Assembly (NCBI RefSeq): GCF_021266465.1
Contig: NZ_CP089848.1
Span: forward strand, 4,154,001 to 4,218,000
Origin: Paralcaligenes sp. KSB-10
GTDB taxonomy: Bacteria; Pseudomonadota; Gammaproteobacteria; Burkholderiales; Burkholderiaceae_B
Length of the DNA: 64,000 nucleotides
Reading direction: 5' to 3'
A program made the position numbers and the translations under genes. Positions 7,642 through 17,061 of the stretch are shown piece by piece. Below the pieces are notes generated by a model, which did not search any database, was not told where the DNA came from, and was given only the letters and a program-made list of their open reading frames with translations. Within the stretch, counting starts at the first letter, position 1. Each line of letters begins with the position of its first letter.

Positions 7642-8625
7642 TTATACAAAGTGGCAGGCGGCCTGCTGCTCGCCCTCGATGGTTCTAAGCAGGGGTGTTT
7701 CCTGGGCGCAGCGGGCCTGGGCCATGGGGCAGCGTGTGCGGAAGGCGCAGCCCGAGGGCGGGTTCATGGGGCTGGGGATTTCGCCTTCCAGGCGCTGCGC
7801 GTCGGCCTTGCCGCTAACGTCGGCAAATCGCGGCACGGCGGCGATCAGGGCTTGGGTGTAGGGGTGCCGGGGGTGGTTGAAGATGGCGTCGCGGGTGCCG
7901 GTTTCTACGACGCGGCCCAGGTACATGACGGCGACCCGGTGGCTGATGTGCTTGACCACGCTCAGGTCGTGCGAGATGAAAATATAGGTCAGGCCCAGGG
8001 ATTTCTGCAGGTCGGTCAGCAGGTTGATGACCTGGGCCTGCACCGATACGTCCAGCGCCGACACGGGTTCGTCGCAGACGATGAATTCGGGTTCCAGGGC
8101 CAGGGCGCGGGCGATGACGATGCGCTGGCGCTGGCCGCCGGAAAATTCGTGCGGGTATTTTTTCAGGGCCTCGGGCTTGAGGCTGACGAGCTTGAGCAGC
8201 TCGGCGATGCGCCGGTCGGCGTCTTTGCGCGCGTAGTTGAAGTTGCGCAGGGGCTCCATCAGTATGGATTCGACGCGCATGCGGGGGTTCATCGATGAAA
8301 ACGGGTCCTGGAAGATGAACTGGATTTTCTTTCTCAGTGCGCGCAGTTCATGGCCCTTCAGGCCGGTGATGTCCTGCTGGTTGAAGCGGATTTCGCCGGC
8401 GGACGATTCCAGCAGGCGCGCCAGGCAGCGGCCCAGTGTGGATTTGCCGCAGCCGGATTCGCCGACGATGCTCAGGGTTTCGCCTTTGCGAACGACCAGG
8501 GATACGCCGTCGACGGCTTTCAGCAGGGCGGTGCCCTGGCTTTTCTTGACCTTGAAGTATTTCTTCAGGTCGCGGACTTCCACGTAGGGGTGGCGGGCGT
8601 CGTGGTCGGCGGGCTGTGTGTGCAT
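7642..8625 (-). CDS. Peptide ABC transporter ATP-binding protein (DppF/OppF type)
   Basis: 327-aa ATPase. Walker A GESGCGKST, ABC signature SGGQRQRIVIARAL, Walker B FIVCDEPVSALDVS, switch histidine in IFISHDLSVVKH. The C-terminal oligopeptide-transporter extension PPSGCAFRTRCPMAQARC carries the cysteines typical of DppF/OppF. Together with the DppD-like partner it would power import of peptides or similar compounds through DppBC. The start was set at the ATG at 8625, where homology begins 10 residues later. A longer frame to 8676 would overlap the preceding gene. Confidence 0.92.
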   Translation of the reverse strand: MHTQPADHDARHPYVEVRDLKKYFKVKKSQGTALLKAVDGVSLVVRKGETLSIVGESGCGKSTLGRCLARLLESSAGEIRFNQQDITGLKGHELRALRKKIQFIFQDPFSSMNPRMRVESILMEPLRNFNYARKDADRRIAELLKLVSLKPEALKKYPHEFSGGQRQRIVIARALALEPEFIVCDEPVSALDVSVQAQVINLLTDLQKSLGLTYIFISHDLSVVKHISHRVAVMYLGRVVETGTRDAIFNHPRHPYTQALIAAVPRFADVSGKADAQRLEGEIPSPMNPPSGCAFRTRCPMAQARCAQETPLLRTIEGEQQAACHFV

Positions 8626-8648
8626 AAGGAGTCTCGCTTTGGGTGCGC

Positions 8649-9641
<993 letters not shown>

Positions 9642-9649
9642 GGGCGATC

Positions 9650-10492
9650 CTATATTTTCTTGGCCAGCTTCGGGTCCAGCATATCGCGCAGGCCGTCGCC
9701 CAGCATATTGATGGCCAGCACCGTCACGGCCAGGAAAAGGCCCGGGAATAGGATGATATGGAAGGCGATGGCCAGGTAGTTGCGGCCCTCGGCCATGATG
9801 TTGCCCCAACTGGGAATCTGCGGCGGAATGCCCACCCCCAGGAAACTCAGGACCGCTTCGGTGATGATGGCCGAGGCGGCGATAAAGGTGGCCTGCACCA
9901 TCAGCGGCGCGAACAGATTGGGCAGGATGTGCTGCAGCAGGATCTTGGGCGTACGCGAGCCCAGCGCCACCGCCGCTTCCACATAGGGCTGGTTGCGGAT
10001 GATGATGACCAGCGCCCTGACAAGGCGCACGACGCGGGGAATTTCCGGAATCACGATGGCGAAGATGACGGTGGCCAGGCCGCCGCGAAAGGCGGCCATC
10101 AGGGCAATGGCCAGCAGCACTCCGGGGATGGCCATCAGGCCGTCCATGATGCGCATGATGAACATGTCGATATGCCGGAAGTAGCCGGCGATCATGCCTA
10201 TGGCCACGCCCGCCGCAACGCTGATGAACGAGACGGCGATGCCCACGATGAGCGACACGCGCGAGCCCCAGAGGGTGCGGGCGTACACGTCGCGGCCCAG
10301 GCCGTCGGTGCCGAAGAAGTGCGCCAGCGAGGGCGGCTTCATGCGCGCCAGCGGATCGATGTCGAGCGGGTCGATGCGGCTCAGCCAGGGGGCGGCCACG
10401 GCAATGAAGGCCAGCAGCAGCAATACCAGCATGCCCAGGTACATCATGGGATGCTGCCTGAAGGAATAACAAAAACGGGTTCGCAATTTCAT
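9650..10492 (-). CDS. Peptide ABC transporter permease (DppC type)
   Basis: 280-aa inner-membrane permease. The N-terminal OppC_N segment (one membrane helix, MYLGMLVLLLLAFIAVAAPW) is followed by FGTDGLGRDVYARTLWGSR, the strongly conserved DppC/OppC motif. About five more helices follow, with an EAA-type loop (EAAVALGSRTPKILLQHILP) that contacts the ATPases. It lies 27 bp after dppB. Confidence 0.93.
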   Translation of the reverse strand: MKLRTRFCYSFRQHPMMYLGMLVLLLLAFIAVAAPWLSRIDPLDIDPLARMKPPSLAHFFGTDGLGRDVYARTLWGSRVSLIVGIAVSFISVAAGVAIGMIAGYFRHIDMFIMRIMDGLMAIPGVLLAIALMAAFRGGLATVIFAIVIPEIPRVVRLVRALVIIIRNQPYVEAAVALGSRTPKILLQHILPNLFAPLMVQATFIAASAIITEAVLSFLGVGIPPQIPSWGNIMAEGRNYLAIAFHIILFPGLFLAVTVLAINMLGDGLRDMLDPKLAKKI

Positions 10493-10519
10493 GGGATGGG
10501 TACCTGTGATCCGGCGGCG

Positions 10520-11455
10520 CTATTGGTCGACGCGGGGGTCGAACAGGCGATAAGACAGGTCTACCACCAGGTTGATCAGCACATACACGGCCGATGCCAG
10601 AAGCAGGATGCCCTGGATGACGGGGTAGTCGTGGCTGAGTACGGAATCGACGGTCAGCCGTCCGATGCCGGGAATGGCGAACACGGTTTCGGTGACGACC
10701 ACGCCGCCGATCAGCATGGCGATGCCCACCCCCACGGTCGTGACGATGGGGTTGGCGGCATTCTTGAAGGCGTGCCAGATGATCTGCCGGCTGCCCAGGC
10801 CCTTGGCGCGGGCGGTGCGGATGTAGTCTTCCGACAGGGCTTCCAGCATGGTGGCGCGGGTCATGCGCGTGATGAGCGCCATATAGATCAGGCCCAGCGA
10901 CACGCAGGGCAGCACCAGGTGGCTGATGTAGGCGCCCAGCCCTTGCGCGTAGGTTCGGTAGCCCTGCACCGGCAGCCAGCCCAGCTTGATGGAAAACACA
11001 TAGACGAAGCCGTAGGCGATCAGGAACACGGGCACCGAGAAAGCCAGCACCGACAGGAACATGACCAGCCTGTCGGTGATTGCGCCAGCCCGCCAGGCGG
11101 CCAGGATGCCCAGCGGGATGGCGGCGAATACGGCAAACAGGATGGTGAACAGGGCAATCGACAGGGTCGGGCCAGCGCGCTGGCCGATCAGCTTCAGCAC
11201 CGGTTCGCCGGTGGTAATGGAGGTGCCCAGGTCGCCCTGCAGCACATGCGCCGACCACGTGCCGAACTGCACCAGCAGGGGCTTGTCCAGGCCCAGGTTG
11301 GTCCTGATTTTCTGTATGTCGTCGGCGGTCGCCTGGTCGCCCGCCATGACGGCGGCGGGGTCTCCGGGCGAAATGTGTATCAGCAGGAACACAAAGACCG
11401 CCACCACCAGCATGACCGGTATGGTTGAAAGCAGTCGTCTCAATACATAAAGCAC
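10520..11455 (-). CDS. Peptide ABC transporter permease (DppB type)
   Basis: 311-aa inner-membrane permease. It begins MLYVLRRLLSTIPVMLVVAV with the DppB/OppB first helix, followed by ISPGDPAAVMAGDQAT, a periplasmic loop motif typical of the family. The EAA loop is DYIRTARAKGLGSRQIIWHA. Six helices can be counted. It lies 48 bp downstream of the solute-binding protein gene and forms the pore with DppC. Confidence 0.93.
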   Translation of the reverse strand: MLYVLRRLLSTIPVMLVVAVFVFLLIHISPGDPAAVMAGDQATADDIQKIRTNLGLDKPLLVQFGTWSAHVLQGDLGTSITTGEPVLKLIGQRAGPTLSIALFTILFAVFAAIPLGILAAWRAGAITDRLVMFLSVLAFSVPVFLIAYGFVYVFSIKLGWLPVQGYRTYAQGLGAYISHLVLPCVSLGLIYMALITRMTRATMLEALSEDYIRTARAKGLGSRQIIWHAFKNAANPIVTTVGVGIAMLIGGVVVTETVFAIPGIGRLTVDSVLSHDYPVIQGILLLASAVYVLINLVVDLSYRLFDPRVDQ

Positions 11456-11503
11456 GTTATGGATTCCTTTCTGTGGCTTTGTGTCCTGCCGCGAAGGCGC
11501 GGT

Positions 11504-13084
11504 TTATTTGGCTTTCTCCACGTTCCACATGACAGCGATGCCGGATTTCATGGGGGCGTAGTCTTTCAGGCCGCGCGTGGCGAAGACCTGCTTGTATTCG
11601 CCCCACATGACGTAAGGCACGGTCTGGTAGGCTTCGACCTGGATGTCGGCCGCCAGCGCCTTGCGTTTTGCGGCGTCCGCCGTCTGCATGAATTGCGTGC
11701 GCAGTTCGTCGAGTTTCTTGTCACAGGGCCAGCCGGGCAGGCTGTTGCCGCAGGCGGCCGCCAGCCAGGGGCTGGCCAGCGGATTGTTGACGTCGAAGTA
11801 GCCGGCCTGGGTCAGGAAGATGTTCCAGCCGCCTTTGTCGGGGGCGTCTTTCTTGATGCGGCGCGCCGACAGCGTGGCCCAGTCCATCGATTGCACGTCG
11901 ACGTTCACGCCGGCTTTCTTCAGGTTCTGGGCGATGACCAGCGTGGCGGGTGCGATCACCGTGTCGGTGGGGTGCAGCACCACGACCTTTTCACCGTGAT
12001 AGCCGGCTTCTTTCAGCAGTTCCTTGGCCTTCTCGATATTCATGTCCTTGAAGGGCGCCGCGCCGGCATCGGTGGCGTAGGGCGAACCGCAGGAGTACAG
12101 CGAAGGGCAGTACTTGACGCGATATTTTTCAGGAACGCCGACCGCGGCCAGGTATTCGTTTTGATTCACCAGGTAGTACAGGGCCTGCCTGGCCTTGGGA
12201 TTGTTGAAGGGCGGGAACAACTGGTTGGGAACCATCAGGCCTTCGGACGAGACCGAGGTGCTCAAGGTGATGTCCTTGTTGCCTTCCAGCACCGGCAGGA
12301 AGTCGGGCGAAACCTGCTCGATCATGTCCACTTCGCCGTTCATGAGCGCGGCCGTGGCTGTGTTGCCGTCGGGAATGTAGTTCCATTCCACGCGGTCGAC
12401 TTTCACAACCTTGCCACCGGCCAGGCCGTCGGCCGGTTCGGCGCGCGGAACGTAGTTGGGGTTCTTCACATAGACCGCCTTGCTGCCGGGCACCCATTCG
12501 TCTTTCTTGAACAGGAAGGGGCCGGAACCGACCATTTCCTTGATCGCGACGCTGGGCTCGGTGTCGGCCAGCCGCTTGGGCATGATGAAGAGCGCATAGC
12601 CCGAGGGCTTGGCAAAGCCGTCGAGTACAAAGCCGAAAGGCTCGTTGAGCGTCATTTCGAAGGTCTTGGCGTCCACCGCCTTGAACTGCGCGCCGGCCTT
12701 CATCATGGCCTTGCCCAGGGAATCTTTCTTGGCCCAGCGTTCGATCGATGCGATGCAGTCCTCGGCGGTGACGGGCGTGCCGTCGCTGAACACCAGCTTG
12801 TCGCGCAGGGTGAACGACCATTTCTTGCCGTCGGCGGAAGTCGACCATTTGTCGATCATTTCGGGCTTGATGTCCCCTTTGCTGTCCTGGGCGAACAGGG
12901 TGTCGAAGACCATGTAGGCGTGGTTGCGCGTGATGTACGCGGTGGTGAACATGGGGTCGAGAATCTTCAGGTCGCCGTTGGGCACCAGTTTCAGCGTGGT
13001 GGCCGAGGCGGTTCCAAGCAGCGCGCCGCTTATCAGCATGCCCAGCGCCAGTCTTTTGTAGAAGCCGTATTGTTTTGCTTTCAT
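11504..13084 (-). CDS. Peptide/opine-type ABC transporter substrate-binding protein (SBP family 5)
   Basis: 526-aa periplasmic receptor. The signal peptide (KRLALGMLISGALLGTASA) is followed by the family 5 core: LKILDPMFTTAYITRNHAYM, FTLRDKLVFSDGTPVTAEDC, FPPFNNPKARQALYYLVN. It binds di- or oligopeptides or related compounds for the DppBCDF importer encoded next. The start is the ATG with AGAGAGGA 6 nt upstream; the open frame continues upstream but homology begins with the signal peptide. Ligand specificity is not readable. The neighbouring MlrC-like peptidase and D-amino acid dehydrogenase suggest peptides or conjugates containing D-residues. Confidence 0.92.
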   Translation of the reverse strand: MKAKQYGFYKRLALGMLISGALLGTASATTLKLVPNGDLKILDPMFTTAYITRNHAYMVFDTLFAQDSKGDIKPEMIDKWSTSADGKKWSFTLRDKLVFSDGTPVTAEDCIASIERWAKKDSLGKAMMKAGAQFKAVDAKTFEMTLNEPFGFVLDGFAKPSGYALFIMPKRLADTEPSVAIKEMVGSGPFLFKKDEWVPGSKAVYVKNPNYVPRAEPADGLAGGKVVKVDRVEWNYIPDGNTATAALMNGEVDMIEQVSPDFLPVLEGNKDITLSTSVSSEGLMVPNQLFPPFNNPKARQALYYLVNQNEYLAAVGVPEKYRVKYCPSLYSCGSPYATDAGAAPFKDMNIEKAKELLKEAGYHGEKVVVLHPTDTVIAPATLVIAQNLKKAGVNVDVQSMDWATLSARRIKKDAPDKGGWNIFLTQAGYFDVNNPLASPWLAAACGNSLPGWPCDKKLDELRTQFMQTADAAKRKALAADIQVEAYQTVPYVMWGEYKQVFATRGLKDYAPMKSGIAVMWNVEKAK

Positions 13085-13119
13085 GTCATTCCTCTCTGGA
13101 TATATTCGTTTTGGAGCGA

Positions 13120-14574
13120 TCAGTGTTCTTGCCGGCGGACGGGCCATTTCGGGAAGCGGACCTTCTTGTATTTCAGGATGGCCAGGTCCCTGGGCACCGA
13201 CCCCGGCGAGTCGACGTAAATAATGTTGCCGGAGACTTTTGAGAATTCGGCCTGGAAATGCTGCGAGGACTTGACCACGATCAGTTTCTGCCTGGCCAGG
13301 TCGATGCCGAACTGGGTGAACAGGTCTGTGCCTATGGCCTGGTTCCGGGCCGTGACCAGCACAATGGTGATGCCTTCCACTTCGATGACCGCCACGTTGC
13401 CGAGCCGCGACGGCGAGCCCGACAGCCCGGTCATGATGGCTTCTTTTTTCAGTTCCTTGACCATGCACATCACATCCACGGGATTGCCGGAGGCGGGCGA
13501 GGTTTTCCCGCCGATGCGCAAGGGCAGGCGCGCGCCCATGCCCGCGTCCTGGCAGATCTGGATGGCGACCGGATCCCAGAGCGGCCCGAGCACCACGTCC
13601 TTGACATGGCGCTTCAGCAGTTCTTCAAGAATGAAGGTCGAATCGCCGGCCGCTCCGCCGCCGGGATTGTCGGCCGAGTCCGCCAGTATGGCGGGGAATA
13701 CCGGGCCGGCAAGGGCCTGGTCGATGGCCGCCGAAACGCTGGGGTAAGGCGCCTGGAGGAGGTCGCGGAATTCGATAATTTCCCGGCCCAGTTGTTGGGC
13801 CAGGGCGGCGGCCTTGGCGGGGTTGTCGTCGGTATACACAATGACCTTGGTGCCCATTTCCGGCACATCGCCCCAGGGGAAGCTCTGGGCAATCGAAATG
13901 GAAATGATGCCGGGCTGTTTTTCAAGTTCGAACAGGCGGTCCACGAAGCTGCGCATGGGTTCGCGGGAGGTATGCATCATGGACGCCATCTCGCAGTCGA
14001 ACACGGCGACGCTGGGCTTGATCTTGCCCTGCTGCATGGCCACGCAGCGGTCGACCAGATCCAGGCCGCGATCGAGAATGTCGGTGTGGGGGTATTCCTT
14101 GAAACAGATCAGCAGGTCGGCGCTGTCGGCCATGAGCGGCGTGAAATGGCAGTGCGGGTCGAGCTCGGCGCCTATCACCACCTCTTTGCCGACGATGGCG
14201 CGCACGCGGCTGAGAATATCGCCTTCGCAGTCGTCGTAGCCGTCGGCGACCATGGCGCCGTGCAGCCCCAGCAGCACGATATCGACTTTGCCGGCTTTTT
14301 TAAGGTCGGCCAGGATTTCATCGCGTAGGGTTTCGTAGGCGTGGCGGGTGGTCAGGCCCGCCGGCATGGCTCCGGCCGCCGTGCCTTCCACGACCTGCCA
14401 GTCGGTGCCCTTGGCGCGCAGCCGGGTTGCCCAGGTGGGGCCGGCAAAATGCATCATCTGGTCGGGATGTTGCCCGGCGGGAAAATAGCCGCGGGCATGA
14501 AAACAGTCCAGGCCGGTGGGGATGGGCGAGAAGGTATTGGTTTCGGTTGCGATCGCTGCGGTGAATATTTTCAT
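13120..14574 (-). CDS. MlrC-like M81-family metallopeptidase (microcystinase C family)
   Basis: 484-aa protein of the DUF1485/MlrC family. It begins MKIFTAAIATETNTFSPIPTG, the family N-terminal signature. VLLGLHGAMVADGYDDCEGD followed by IGAELDPHCHF supplies the conserved acidic and histidine metal ligands. ADSADNPGGGAAGD is another family hallmark. MlrC cleaves linearised microcystin, tetrapeptides and Adda; most homologues lie beside peptide importers and act on unknown amides. Here it sits between a DauA-like dehydrogenase and a Dpp-type importer. No signal peptide is seen, so it should act in the cytoplasm. The ATG at 14574 was chosen; a TTG at 14607 overlapping the upstream stop would add 11 residues. 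Confidence 0.88.
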   Translation of the reverse strand: MKIFTAAIATETNTFSPIPTGLDCFHARGYFPAGQHPDQMMHFAGPTWATRLRAKGTDWQVVEGTAAGAMPAGLTTRHAYETLRDEILADLKKAGKVDIVLLGLHGAMVADGYDDCEGDILSRVRAIVGKEVVIGAELDPHCHFTPLMADSADLLICFKEYPHTDILDRGLDLVDRCVAMQQGKIKPSVAVFDCEMASMMHTSREPMRSFVDRLFELEKQPGIISISIAQSFPWGDVPEMGTKVIVYTDDNPAKAAALAQQLGREIIEFRDLLQAPYPSVSAAIDQALAGPVFPAILADSADNPGGGAAGDSTFILEELLKRHVKDVVLGPLWDPVAIQICQDAGMGARLPLRIGGKTSPASGNPVDVMCMVKELKKEAIMTGLSGSPSRLGNVAVIEVEGITIVLVTARNQAIGTDLFTQFGIDLARQKLIVVKSSQHFQAEFSKVSGNIIYVDSPGSVPRDLAILKYKKVRFPKWPVRRQEH

Positions 14575-14603
14575 GCTGGGCTGCCAGGTAACAGGGGAAG
14601 AGT

Positions 14604-15755
14604 TCAAACGACGGGGGCCGACCGGAAGCGGCGCGGCGACATGATTTCGGGGCGGATCCGTTCGGCGGCCAACGATGGGTCGAGCGCCTGGCCGAGCACC
14701 AGGTTGCTGGCCAGGAGCGAGGCGGCCACGCAGGTCTGGATGCCGTATCCGCCCTGCGCCACCAGCCAGAAGAACCCGGCCTGTTCAGGATCCCAGCCCA
14801 TGACAAGTTCGCCGTCCGGCACAAAGCTGCGCAGGCCGGCCCACACATGGCCGGGTCGGCGGATTTCCAGGGTGGTGGCCGACTGGATGCGGTCGATGCC
14901 GATGGCGATATCGAGCTCTTCGGGCACCACATCGTGGGGCTCGACCGGGTCTTCGTTGGCGGGCGAACCCAGCAGCTGCCCGGCGTCTGGCTTGAAATAG
15001 AAGCTGTTGTCGATATCGACCACCGCCGGCCAGTGTTCCGTGTCGGGGTAGGCGTTGGCCTTGAAGGTAAAGGCCGAACGCCGCTTGGGCTGCAGGCCGA
15101 CGGGCTGCACGCCAAAGAGCGCGGCAACGCTGTCGCCCCAGGCGCCCGCGGTGTTGATGACCGACGACACGGTTAGATCGCCGTGGCCCGCCAGGCTGAG
15201 GTTCCAGGCCTGGCCCTGGCGCCGGGCGGCCGTGACGCGCGTGCCGAGCAGGATTTCGGCTCCGGCCTGCCGGGCGCCCTTCAGGAAGCCCTGGTGCAAG
15301 GCGTCGACATCGATGTCTTTGGCGTCGGGTTCTTCGATGGCGCCGATCAGGTCCTGCGCTTTCACGCAGGGGACTTTGGCCAGGACGTGGCTGCTGGAAA
15401 CCCGCTTGACGCTGGCCCCGCAGGCCCGCAGATCCTTGAGCGTTTCCTCCAGCAGGGTTTCCTGGCCCCGGTGCGCAATATAGAGAACGCCGCGATCCTT
15501 GATCAGTTCGTGCGTGCAGAAGTTAGGCGGCGGCGATTCCAGGAAGGCGCGGCTGGCCCGGGTCAGGGCCTGTATGGTCGGCGTGCCGTAGCTTTCCATG
15601 AACATGGCGGCCGAGCGCCCTGTGGAATGGTAGCCGGCCTGTTTTTCCTGTTCGATCACCAGCACGCTGGCCTGCTGCGCAGCCAGCCTGTAGGCCAGTG
15701 ACGCGCCGGCAATGCCGGCGCCGATGATTAAATAGTCGTAGTGTTGCTTGAGCAT
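14604..15755 (-). CDS. FAD-dependent D-amino acid dehydrogenase (DauA/D-arginine dehydrogenase-like)
   Basis: 383-aa DAO-fold flavoenzyme. The N-terminal dinucleotide motif IIGAGIAGASLAYRL (residues 10-24) is followed by GYHSTGRSAAMF. LQPKRRSAFTF, FKPDAGQLLGSPANEDPVEPHDV and AQGGYGIQT strongly resemble Pseudomonas D-arginine dehydrogenase DauA, which turns D-amino acids into 2-oxo acids plus ammonia and passes electrons to the respiratory chain. It is the first gene of the putative peptide operon. The substrate may be a D-residue released by the MlrC-like enzyme or another secondary amine, and cannot be fixed from sequence. The ribosome site is weak. Confidence 0.88.
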   Translation of the reverse strand: MLKQHYDYLIIGAGIAGASLAYRLAAQQASVLVIEQEKQAGYHSTGRSAAMFMESYGTPTIQALTRASRAFLESPPPNFCTHELIKDRGVLYIAHRGQETLLEETLKDLRACGASVKRVSSSHVLAKVPCVKAQDLIGAIEEPDAKDIDVDALHQGFLKGARQAGAEILLGTRVTAARRQGQAWNLSLAGHGDLTVSSVINTAGAWGDSVAALFGVQPVGLQPKRRSAFTFKANAYPDTEHWPAVVDIDNSFYFKPDAGQLLGSPANEDPVEPHDVVPEELDIAIGIDRIQSATTLEIRRPGHVWAGLRSFVPDGELVMGWDPEQAGFFWLVAQGGYGIQTCVAASLLASNLVLGQALDPSLAAERIRPEIMSPRRFRSAPVV

Positions 15756-15874
15756 GGATAAGCGGCTGTTGCGTCCTGTGGTGTGGCTTCAACGCCTGAT
15801 CGAGGCTGCGGCGGGCGATGCCTGGATGGGGCCGGGCAGGCGGGTACCGTGGCGCTGGCGTGGAAAATTATCTG

Positions 15875-15901
15875 ATATGAGAATTTTCGAATATGAGAAT
15901 T
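15875..15901. repeat. Tandem 11-bp direct repeat upstream of the peptide operon (candidate operator)
   Basis: ATATGAGAATT occurs perfectly at 15875-15885 and 15891-15901, 16 bp apart start to start. It lies in the 233-bp gap upstream of the dauA-like gene. On the minus strand a -10-like GATAAT follows at 15872-15867, so the repeats overlap the probable promoter. Binding by the XRE-cupin regulator is an inference. Confidence 0.5.
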
Positions 15902-15988
15902 CTTGAGCAAATCGGCGCGAGGGTCAATACAAAACAGTTGGTGATTACCCTAGGGCCGGTGCGGCTGCCCTTTTCGCGTTGACAGGCC

Positions 15989-16849
15989 CTAGGCCTTCTT
16001 GCGCAGGGCGCCTGTCAGGCCCGCCGCTATGATCAGGACCGCGCCTATATAGCTGTACTCGTCGGGCAATTCGTCCCAGACGAGCCAGCCGAAGAACGTG
16101 GCCCATAACAGGCCCGAGTAATCGAAGGGGGCGACCACAGAGGCCGGGGCCAGGCGAAAACCCTGGGAAATCAGGCTGACCCCCAGTGTGCTGAAAATGC
16201 CGATGGCAAAGATGCTTATCCAGTCGCCGCCGGCAACGGGTTGCCACAGCCACGGCATCAGGACGATGCTGAACACGACTTGGGGCAGGACGGAATAAAA
16301 CATCAGCGTGGGGAAGCTGTGGCCTGCGTCGATGCGCCGCGCGCTGACCATCATGCAGGCGTAGGTAAGAGCCGTTATCAGCGGGTAGATCGAGGCAAGC
16401 TGGAAGGCGCTGCTGCCGGGGCGGACGATGATCAGCACGCCTGTAAAGCCCAGGGCGACGGCTATTGTGCGGTAGATATCGAGCTTTTCTTTCAGGAGCC
16501 AGGCGGACAGCAGCACGACAAAGACCGGCGCGGCATAGGCAATGGCGGTGGTTTCGGCCAGTTGCAAATGCACCAGCCCCTGATAGAAGGCGCAAGCCCC
16601 GACCACATTCAGCAGGCCGCGCCAGGCATGCAGGTTCAACTGGCGGGTGCGCAGGGTCCAGCGCCCGCCCAGGCTCAGGGCCAGCGCGGTGACCAGGGGC
16701 AGCGCGACCGCCGAGCGCAGGAAAAGGATTTGTAGGGCGTTATAGCGGCCGTCCAGGGATTTGACCGCGGCGTCGCTCAGGCTCAGCGCCAGGGTGCCCA
16801 GGAGCAGACAGCAGATGCCGGCATTGATGTTCGGCGTGGTCTTGGACAT
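15989..16849 (-). CDS. EamA-family (DMT) transporter
   Basis: 286-aa inner-membrane protein with about ten hydrophobic helices in two EamA repeats (residues about 10-140 and 150-280), including AYAAPVFVVLLSAWLLKEKL at the end of repeat one and the matching DYSGLLWATFFGWLVWDELP in repeat two. The family includes exporters of amino acids and other metabolites; the substrate is unknown. It is transcribed away from htpG, from a shared 212-bp region. Confidence 0.9.
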   Translation of the reverse strand: MSKTTPNINAGICCLLLGTLALSLSDAAVKSLDGRYNALQILFLRSAVALPLVTALALSLGGRWTLRTRQLNLHAWRGLLNVVGACAFYQGLVHLQLAETTAIAYAAPVFVVLLSAWLLKEKLDIYRTIAVALGFTGVLIIVRPGSSAFQLASIYPLITALTYACMMVSARRIDAGHSFPTLMFYSVLPQVVFSIVLMPWLWQPVAGGDWISIFAIGIFSTLGVSLISQGFRLAPASVVAPFDYSGLLWATFFGWLVWDELPDEYSYIGAVLIIAAGLTGALRKKA

Positions 16850-16970
16850 AGGGATAATCGGAAAATGGGGTTGTACCGCGGTAGCCGGGCCGGATCATGA
16901 TAGCGTGTTGCGCCGGCAAACCATGCCGTGCCGGAAGTATTATCGGTATTGCAATGCGCGGGGATGGGCT

Positions 16971-16998
16971 CTTGAAAATTGCGCCTTCGCCCCCATAT
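16971..16998 (+). promoter_or_regulatory. Heat-shock (sigma-32 type) promoter of htpG
   Basis: CTTGAAA at 16971-16977 and CCCCATAT at 16991-16998, separated by 13 bp, match the RpoH consensus (CTTGAAA, 11-16 bp, CCCCATnT) almost perfectly. Transcription would begin near 17005, about 57 nt before the htpG start. Confidence 0.85.
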
Positions 16999-17061
16999 AC
17001 AAACCTGTTCGGCCCGCCAGGCGGGCTTCTGTCCATTAAATCATTTACTAATTCAAAGATT

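Noticed and set aside
9758-11428. 556-residue open frame on the plus strand, rich in His, Gln and Asp
   Set aside because: It is the antisense shadow of dppC/dppB in GC-rich DNA, with no domain and biased composition.
13085-13468. Upstream extension of the peptide receptor gene
   Set aside because: It overlaps the MlrC-like gene in another frame; the signal peptide and ribosome site fix the start at 13084.
16897-17061. Upstream extension of htpG by 55 codons
   Set aside because: This region carries the sigma-32 promoter, and Hsp90 homology begins at the ATG at 17062.
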